Positions 34,892-44,100 of a stretch of 64,000 nucleotides of DNA are shown here, one piece after another. How positions within the stretch are numbered: the stretch's first letter is position 1; the number at the start of each line of letters is the position of its first letter. The DNA is taken from NCBI GenBank assembly GCA_039621445.1, contig CP154957.1, positions 5,822,504 through 5,886,503 on the forward strand, given 5' to 3'. Under the pieces are notes generated by a model. The model had not been told where the DNA came from, did no database searches, and saw only the letters and a list, made by a program, of their open reading frames with translations. The position numbers and the translations under genes are program-made. This DNA comes from Euglena gracilis (taxonomy: Eukaryota > Euglenida > Euglenophyceae > Euglenales).

Positions 34892-37800
34892 TATACATAT
34901 ATGCATACATACTTCCATATACATACATATATGTATATATGTATATATGTATATATGTCTCTGTATTTATATGTATATATATGGCAGCTAGATTTTACTT
35001 GCCCCCCGGGGGGGTCCAAGTAAAGACTCCAGGGGGGGAGGGTCCGGGTGGTATCCCCCGCGTCTGACCGGCGGGGGAATTCCGGGTTATTTTTTTTGGA
35101 ATAGGGTTAGGTGCGCGACCGGATTCCCGGAGGGCGCCCCTGTTGGGGAATTTAGGGAGGATTAGGCCGCACGGCGGACAAATTTTGGGGGAATCTGGGT
35201 CGAATTGGGGCATTTTGTGGCAAAACGGGCGATTCCAAAATCTTCCGGAACGGCGACCTAACTTGCGGCCTAACTTTGGTCCCAAAAAGTGCCCATTTTC
35301 GGCCCGCCGATCCCAACCCTAACTCTATTCCTAAAAATAAGCATTACATCTCCCCGGATCCGACCGAATTTGCCCGGATCCGGCGCAATTGCGGGGCTCC
35401 GCGGGACCGAAACGGGGGGAATGGCCGGACGCGGGGGATACTGCCCGGACCCCCCCCCTGGAGTCTTTACTTGTACCCCCCCGGGGCCAATTAAAGTCTA
35501 GCTGCCATGTATGCAAATATAATTTATTAATATAATAATATATTATATTATTTATTATGTATTATTCATTTTTTATTATATATAGAATATATATATTATA
35601 TATTATACATATTATATATTATATTATGTATTATGTATTATATATATTATATATATTATATATATTATATATAATATGTATATTATGTATATACATAATA
35701 TATATTTATCCAACCATGTATCAAAGATATATATATATATACATGTATCTGTTTATAAGAGATCTGTAATCATGTGTGTGTACTCCCATGTGTATGTATG
35801 TATGGACGTGTGTATGTATGTGTGTATGTGTGTATGTATGTATGTGTGTATGTATGTATGTATGTATGTATGTATGTATGTATGTATGTATGTATGTATG
35901 TATGTATGTATGTATGTATGTATGTATGTATGTATGTATGTATGTATGTATGTATGTATGTATGTATGTATGTATGTATGTATGTATGTATGTACCCCCC
36001 CCCCCCGGGAAATTGTCACGCCCGAGAGCCAATCAGGGTCCCGCCCAGGAAACTGTCAGGGTCCCCGGTACCGGCCAACCTTTCAGGTGACAGTTTCCCG
36101 GGGGGGGGGGGGGTTGGTAGGTAGGTAGGTAGGTATGTATGTATGTATGGATGTATGTATGTATGTATGTATGTATGTATGTATGTATGTATGTATGTAT
36201 GTAGGTACGTACGTACGTACGTACGTACGTATGTATGTATGGATGGATGGATGGATGGATGGATGGATGGATGGATGGATGGATGGATGGATGGATGGAT
36301 GGATGGATGGATGTTTTTTTTCTGAATGTATGAATATATGTATACACGTATACACACATATATACGTATACATACATGTATATACTCACCTCTGCATGAT
36401 TCCCGCCCAATGTCCACCTGCACTCTCCCTAGCGCCCGCCCCCGCTCATCGGGGCAGTGGTGGCAGGGATGCTGGTGCTGGCACTGCTGGCCAACGTGCT
36501 GCTGAAGTCGATGGACCGTGCGTGGGAGGAGGGCAAGCGGGCGGTGGAGCAGGAGAAGCAGACGTTGATTGAGGGCGATGTACCCCGCCGATGGGGTGGC
36601 CCCGGAGGCGCGCACTCATTGGGGGGTGCGGGTCCAAGTGGGAAGTTGGGCCAGCTACCAGGCTGGCCCTTCCCACCCCCAAAAAATCCAATCATTGGAA
36701 ATCTGGATATTTTCACAAAATTTGAGGAGGGGTCCGGACCACCCCCCCCACCTGCCAGGGGGGTCCGGACTGACCCTGGGGGGTACCCGGGACCCCCCCC
36801 CCCCCCAAAGGGTCAATTTTTTCCTCCGGTGCTTCCGCCGGCGCTTCCTCCACCCCCCGAGCTCTTCCCAAACCCGAACCTCGGGCAGCCCAAAAGGGGT
36901 CATTTTTGGCATTTTTCATACACTGGGATTGTTCCATTGTAACTTGGTATGTCTGCTGTGTGCAGCATCTACTGCTCCCATTGCGATAGGAACCACATGA
37001 GGTGGCATTTGTTGGTTGTGCCACATACTGGCAAAACGGGGGGATTTGAGGATGTACCGCATCAGCGGGCACCCCTGGGGTTGGGGGGGCGGGGGGGGGG
37101 GGGGGGGCTGTTTTTTTTCCCGCCTTCGAAAGGGGGGGGAGTTCCCCATTTGTATGCCATCACAGGACGTCTGCAATTGGGAGAAGCATCCGGTAAAACC
37201 AGTAAAAGGAAGATCGTGCCGTGAAGAGCTCGTTATTGAGGCAAAAAAAAATTAACATTTTACGGCATTTTATGGCATTTTTTAAAGGTTTTTTAAGACA
37301 TTTTCAAGCATTTTTGGCCAAAATTTTAAGGCGCATTTGACGACAAAGGGTTTTTTGTTACGGTGTAATGCCTGGTGCCGGGGGGGGGTGCACCACCACC
37401 AGCCGGGCCCGGCCATCGTGGCGCGCAGGTCGCAAAGCGCATGCTGGCGGGGGAGAAGCAGCTGGTGTACAACATCCCCTCGGCCACCGTGTTCTTCTCG
37501 GACGTGTACGAGTTCACCACCACGTCCAACTCCGTGGCTGGCGCGGCGCCGAGGTGTCACCCCCACCCATCCCCGAAACAAACAACCCCTTCCCCGGCCG
37601 TTTCTCTATGTTGTCTGCCCAGTGGTCAGAAGAGGCGCTGGGGCCATGTCCAACCCCACAGCAGCTGATTCAGTTCCTGGGCTACACCTTCGGCGTTATG
37701 GCCCAGGACCCTTCTGGAACTGAGGCGGGCGTCATGGCATTTGCAGATGCGTCCAGTGAAAAATAATGACGTGGTATAACCGCTGGCATTAACAATTGTA

Positions 37801-39006
37801 TTGTCATTGAAATACGCCATGCATGAAAGATCAGTCCATTGATAATCTGGTTCTCGCTTGTCATTTTTAGATGATCTGCCACTGGCATATTCGGAGGAAA
37901 GCACACCACACATCAAACTGAAGTTTCCTTTCCTTTTTTCCTGTGTGAGGTGCCAGGTTTCATCCGGCCTGTCGCCCCCCCCCCTTTGACCCATCACCAC
38001 CCACCTCGTCCGCTGGTTTTGGGTGCTCACACAAGGGGCCATTCTGGTTGTTTTCATTTGCGTCTGCCCCTTCCCGAGGGGAGCGCAAAGGATGTAAAAT
38101 TTGAGCTGGCCACAAGGTGGCTGGCTGGTCCTCCTCTGGGGTTTTTAGTGCACTCATGACTGGCATGGTCGAAGGTCAAAACCAATGGCTGCGGTAACCT
38201 GCCTGGTACCCCGCTGGGTTATTTTGGGGGGATGCAGCTTCGTCGTGTCCACGATGCTTTTGGCAATGTTTTTCTCCTCCGCATTGGCATTCTTCATCAC
38301 CGGGGGGGGGGATTTTTTTCCCTAGAGAAAATTTGCATGGACAAATTTCACGGAAGCAAATCCCGCAAAATTATATCCGGACATTTTTAAGGAATCCTGC
38401 GAAATTTGTCGCCCACGAAATTTTTCGCCCGCAAAATTTGTCGCCACAAAGTTTCTCTGGCACGAAATCCCCCCCGGTACGCGCAAATGCACCAATAGCA
38501 CTTGAACATCAACAACGTCCCAACAACGTACAACAATAGTACAACAACATCACACCAATAGTATTTGAACATCACAACAACACGACAGGGCGGCGACGCC
38601 CGGCTTGGCACCCTCACTGCGCAGTTCTTTGGGGAGGGGACTAACCTAACGGAGGTGCCTGCCCGGGATGCGGTGGGAGACCACTACCACGTCCACAAGG
38701 TGAAGACCATCGGGGACGCCTACCTCGCTGTCACCGGCCTGCCTGGCCTGGACCCCGTGAACGGGAGCGCCACGCTGGACATCCCCAGCGGGGTTTTCTT
38801 TTTTTTTTTTTGGCGTGTTCCGGTGTGAGGGTATTTCTTTTCGAGGACAATTAGAAGCCTCAAAATGACCCACAAAGTGGGTCCAGAGTTTTTCTGGTTC
38901 TTGTCCTGCTTAAGTTGGACACCCCTCCCATTTCATTACCTTCCCCCCAGGGTGTTGGAGTCAATTTGCATTTGTGTGTGTGTGTGGTGTGTGTGTGTGT
39001 TGTGTG

Positions 39007-39054
<48 letters not shown>

Positions 39055-41122
39055 GGCGCGCGCCCGTGCGTGCATGCGTGCGTGCGTGTGTGTGCGCGCG
39101 CGCGCGTGTGTGTGTGTGTGCGTCCAATTCATGGATCACTGGGTTCCTGCTTGGGAACGCCCCGCTGCCCCCGCTGCTGTTCGCGTCGTGCTGCAACCAG
39201 ATCTTCAGCAACCGTTTCCTGCACCCAGCGGAGGGGGACAGCCAGGGTTCGATATATGGGCGGTGTCCGAGGGTTAGTTCGCCGCCCCCCCTCCCCCACC
39301 GACCACGCCTCTCACCTCCGGAAGTTGTCATCTTGGAACACACCCCGTCAGACTTGTCATGTTGGGTAGCCCACAATGACATGGGGGGGCAGAGCCAGGG
39401 TATTCATGAGCGGTGGTTTTGCGAGGAGAGGGAGACGCAGACCACCCCCCTCTCCTTTCAGACCAGGGGTCTGGGACGCCCCAGGAACCCAAAGAAATGT
39501 TCTGGCGCTTCGTGCCGGAAGAGATGAAAACTTTTGTGTCTGTTTTGACCGATTTTTCAAACAAAAAAAAGTGCGCAAAATGCGATTTTTGGCCTTTTTC
39601 AAGGTCCCAAAAGAATTCCGGAGCTTCGCGCCAGAATTCTTTTGCACAGGGGGAGGGGGTGTGTCCTGACCCACTGTGTCCCGACCCACCCACCGAGGGG
39701 GTTCCACACCATCCTCCCCCCTGCTCACTTGACGCCCTGGTCAGGGCTGAACAAAAAAGACATGGGTGTGGGTTTGGGTCGACCCTCCCCCCGATCACGT
39801 CCTGTGCGGCCTTCCGCCAGTCCGTCAAACCCTGGGGCCATCCTGGACTTCGTGGTCCGCAACGTGCTGGCCAAGACCTCCCCGGCCAACACCCCCAAGT
39901 CTGGCTGGGCCACGTGCCAAAGCGCCCCTCGTTCATCGGTTACGGCGCTCCGCCCTGCGGTGGGGCCGGCTGTTGTTTTGCTGCTGTGGAAATTGGAGGC
40001 GATGAGAACCAACTGTTCTCTCCTTTGTGGATGTTTTTGCTGTTTTGAAGAACATATAGTTTTTGAACGAATACAGCCAAGACGAAATGCCAGAGGGCAT
40101 CAAGTCAAAAAAAAAATGTTGACGGAGAATGAAATTTGTGCTTGTGTGTCTCGAATATTCTATGCCATTTGCCAACTCACCACCCAACTCATTATTACCA
40201 CCCACGTGCAAGGTTTTATTCTTGTGTGTTTTTCTTCTTTGCTGCATTTTTCAATTTGTGCAACACCGGTTTGCAGATAACTTCCAAACAAGTCCCATCC
40301 AAGCTTGTACTTAGTCGGGTGCCTACCCACGGGGGGGGTGCTAGGGGCAGGCACCCCATGGCACCCGATTCGACCCCCCCCTGGGGGGGGGGTAGGGTTT
40401 TGGGGGGTGCCTGCAGGCACCCCCTCCGACCACGGCGCCGAAGGCGCTGGGGGCCCGGAAAAGGCCATTTTCAATGAAATTTTTCTGGGTCCCCCACGGA
40501 CCCCTATCCCCCCTCGGGGGGGGGGGGTGCCTGCTAGTGGCAGGCACCCTATAGCACCCACCCACCCCCTCCCCCCCGGGTAATCACAATCATGGTTCCA
40601 TCTGCATCCACCCAATGTACTTATGTGCATCACATTGCATTTTATGCCACAGTGCCACGCCTGGGTTTAATTCCCCCCCACCCCGCCCCCAATGGGCTCG
40701 AGGGTCCACGTCCACACCGCAGCCGCCATCCGGGGCACAGGCTGGGGTGGACGACGCGACGGGCGTGCCGCCTGTGCACTGTATCATGCGGTACGGCCAT
40801 CCGGTTGCTCGCGGCTGACTGTCTCTGTGGAGCCGTTGGGGTCCCCAACGGCTCCACTGAGAGAGCGTGTTGCAGAGCGGCCTTTTCCCGGAGAGACTGG
40901 TCAATCAGAGTCAGAGTATCGGCTGGAACTTCAGAGAGGGAATGTCGGTTTGTGCCCTCTCTCATCCAAGGCATGGTTTTATCCAACGTGGACCGAAGTC
41001 AAAAGGCTATCTCGGCCTGTACTCCAAAAAAAATAAAAAAATATTCTATTTACAGATTCACGTGTCGCGAAGAGAACCATGCATAAAAACATAAATTAAT
41101 CACAAAACCAAGCCCACAAATG

Positions 41123-41157
<35 letters not shown>

Positions 41158-44100
41158 GAATTGCCACCAAATTTTTGCCATTCTCCACACCGAAAGGGGC
41201 TTGACTAGCCCTCCCCAAAGGGGGCTGTCCCCGGGGGGGCGCCGTGGGTAGTGGTGCCATTCCGTGCTGCACTGCCTCTTTTTGTGTGCTCCTTTTTTTC
41301 AGCCTCCAGAGTGGCAGGATGGGCACACGCTGGAGATTATTTGAGGGCAATATTGCTGGGGAAAAAATGGAGGGTTATCAAAAAATAGAGACGAACAAGA
41401 AAGATGATGGCCTCAGCCAAACTGTGCAAAATAATTGGTGGAAATTCCTCTCTTCTGAATCGGTGTTGCTGGGGGAACTCCTTCCTCTCCAACCCGAGAG
41501 TGCGTGCTTGTGGGGGAAGTGTGTTGTCAGTGGGTGTGGTGCGCGTGTGTTGCAGTCTGTGTTGCGGTTTTGTCCCTGGCTGGCATGTGGGGCATCGTCG
41601 GGGGTAATGTATCTGCCGCCACTCGCCCCTGACCACTCTTGTCTGGGTGGTGCAGACTGTTCAAAAAAAGCGGTGAATCACCGTCCCGGGGGTGGGGAGG
41701 GGGCAATCAGGGTTTGATATAAGGAGGACGTACATGGTTTAGGTGGGGGGTGTCCCCCCCACCCCCCCCCCCCTCCTGGCCCGCAGGGTCGGTCCGGACC
41801 CCCCCCCACCTGCCAGGGGGGTCCGGATCGACCCTGGGGGGGGTTTGCCCAAAAGTGCCCAAAATGGCACTTTTGGTCGTTTTTGGGGGTCAAAAATTTT
41901 CGGTCACCCGGACCGCGCCACTGTTTAGGTGGGGGGGGTTCCCCCCACCCCCCCTCCTGGCCTGCGGGGGGGGGGGGTCCGGACCACCCCCCCACCTGTC
42001 TTTATTTCAAACCCTGGGGGCAATGGCGCCACGGCCATTTATTTTTCTGTTTTGTTCGCTCTTATCCATCACGGCATCTTCTGCAACCGCCCGCCCCCCT
42101 GGAAATTGTCTCGGCATCTTAACCATGGGACCCCGAGAGGTGAACGGGGAGGATTTGGACCACCTTCCATTCAACAAGAGGTCCCGCAATCAGGTGTGCC
42201 TGTGTTTTCATTATCCTGCAGGAGGGATCCTGGACAATGGTGTTATTCCAGGCAAACCCCCCCCCTAAAAAGTGCACGGGTTCGCACAATTTAATGACGC
42301 AATTCCGGACCCCAAGGGGTGCGCACTCATTGAGAAGGACAGTTTCTGAGGTGCGCACTTTTTAGGGAGGTAGTTTCGGACCTCTTGTGGTGTGCATTTC
42401 TTAGGGCACTGCGCATAGTTACTGCGCACTTATTAGGGGGGTCATAGGGTTATTTGCAAGGGATGGGGTTTGGTTCAGAATAGGGCTTTAGGCTGTAATG
42501 CCGAAATTCAGCTTGAGATTTGGACTCAGTTAGGCCTAAAATTTGACCTAACTTCTCATCCTGTTCACGGCGACAATTATGAATCGTAACCCTATTCCTA
42601 AAGCGAACAGAATTCTCAAACAAAAAACGATGACAATGAATGCGGGGTGCGTTCAAGGAACTGGATTTCTTTCCCTCGTTAAACCACTGGGGGGTCCATC
42701 CAGCCCGTGCCTCATAATCGCTGCCTTGTCCATAGGCCATGCCGCTTAAGCCGGGCTGAAACATCCAGCACAAATTTTGGGGGAGAATTTATTTTTTATT
42801 TATTTTGGAATCTAAGAATCAGAGTTTTTTTTTTAATTGCTTGCAGAATTTTTTGAAAGTTTAGAATTTTTCCCAGTCAAGCCTGGTTCCTGCTGGGAGT
42901 CCCCCACAGGGGAGGGGGGGTCGGCCCGCCTCTTTCTTGCCTACCCCCCCCCGGGCAATTGACGCCCCCCTCTGTGCCGGCCAATTTGTCACCCCGGGAA
43001 ATTGTCACCCCCCTCCGTGCTGCCCGATTTGTCACGCGACAATTGCCCGGGGGGGGGGGGGCGGGTATGAGTTGGCCCGTTTGCCTGGGGGTCGCCATGC
43101 GGCGCCCGGGGGGGCAGGAAGAGCAGGTCTGGTGGTGGGGGCTGTCCACCCCACCCCTTCCGGTGCTGCACTGAGCAAGCGGATGGGCCCGGCCTCGCGG
43201 TGGGGCCCATCACGGCCGGCGTGCTGCAGGGCAAGCTGCCCCTCTTCGACCTCTGCCCAGCCTTGGTCTTGGCCGGGACCCTCTCCTAATGGACCCCTCC
43301 ACCCCGGCGCCCCCTGGGGGTGGGACCCCAGGTCGCTGCGGCTTTGGTTGTAAAGCCCCCCCGGCACCCGGGGGGGGGGGGGAGGGGGCAGTCAGAGGAT
43401 GGCCTGGCGGTTTGACACCTAATGCTCCAACGCCGGATGGGAGGGTGCGCTGGGGGCCCCCCTCACCCCCGGCCGGGGCTGTCCCCGGGGCCGCACCGTC
43501 AACCTCGCCAGCCGCATGGAGAGCACCGGGCAGGCGGGCCGCATCCAGCCCGGGCGGCCACTTTGCGGGGAAGCGCCTCCAGACCGCGGCTCCATCGGCC
43601 AGTCTGGAGCGCCTGGAGGGGGTCGACGTAGGCGCCGGGAGAACCTCAAAACCCTGTGCCCCGACAAGAGAGTTCAAGAACGACATTTCTGAGGCAAACT
43701 ATTGTTGACCTCTGATGAGGTGCCGACCAAAACTCACCTCAGAGTTTTTGTCAGGTCCACTGCGGTTTAGAGACCCGGCTAAGCTTTAAGGTATGGGATG
43801 TACGCACTCCAACCACACTCCCCCACCAGGGGGATGGGTAAAGTTCATGGCGAAAAGCTCCCAAAGCCCATGAATGTCTGATTCCCAGAAAAGGGTTATT
43901 TCTGGGCTCATAGCCAGGCAGACACCCCGGGAGCAAGACAGCACCATAGCAGCGAAGATTTGCCATCCATTTGAAGCACCTATGGAAATCAAACATGTTC
44001 AGGGTTCAGTAGGGTTACAGTGGTCGCTTTCTTTACAGCGCGGCCTGCCATAGCCTCTGGTCTGGCAAAACTGTTACCAAAGTGCAAGACGTGAGTACAG

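Noticed and set aside
35721-36032. Open frames of alternating Tyr/Ile/His/Thr or Met/Tyr/Val/Cys
   Set aside because: Translations of the GTAT tetranucleotide array.
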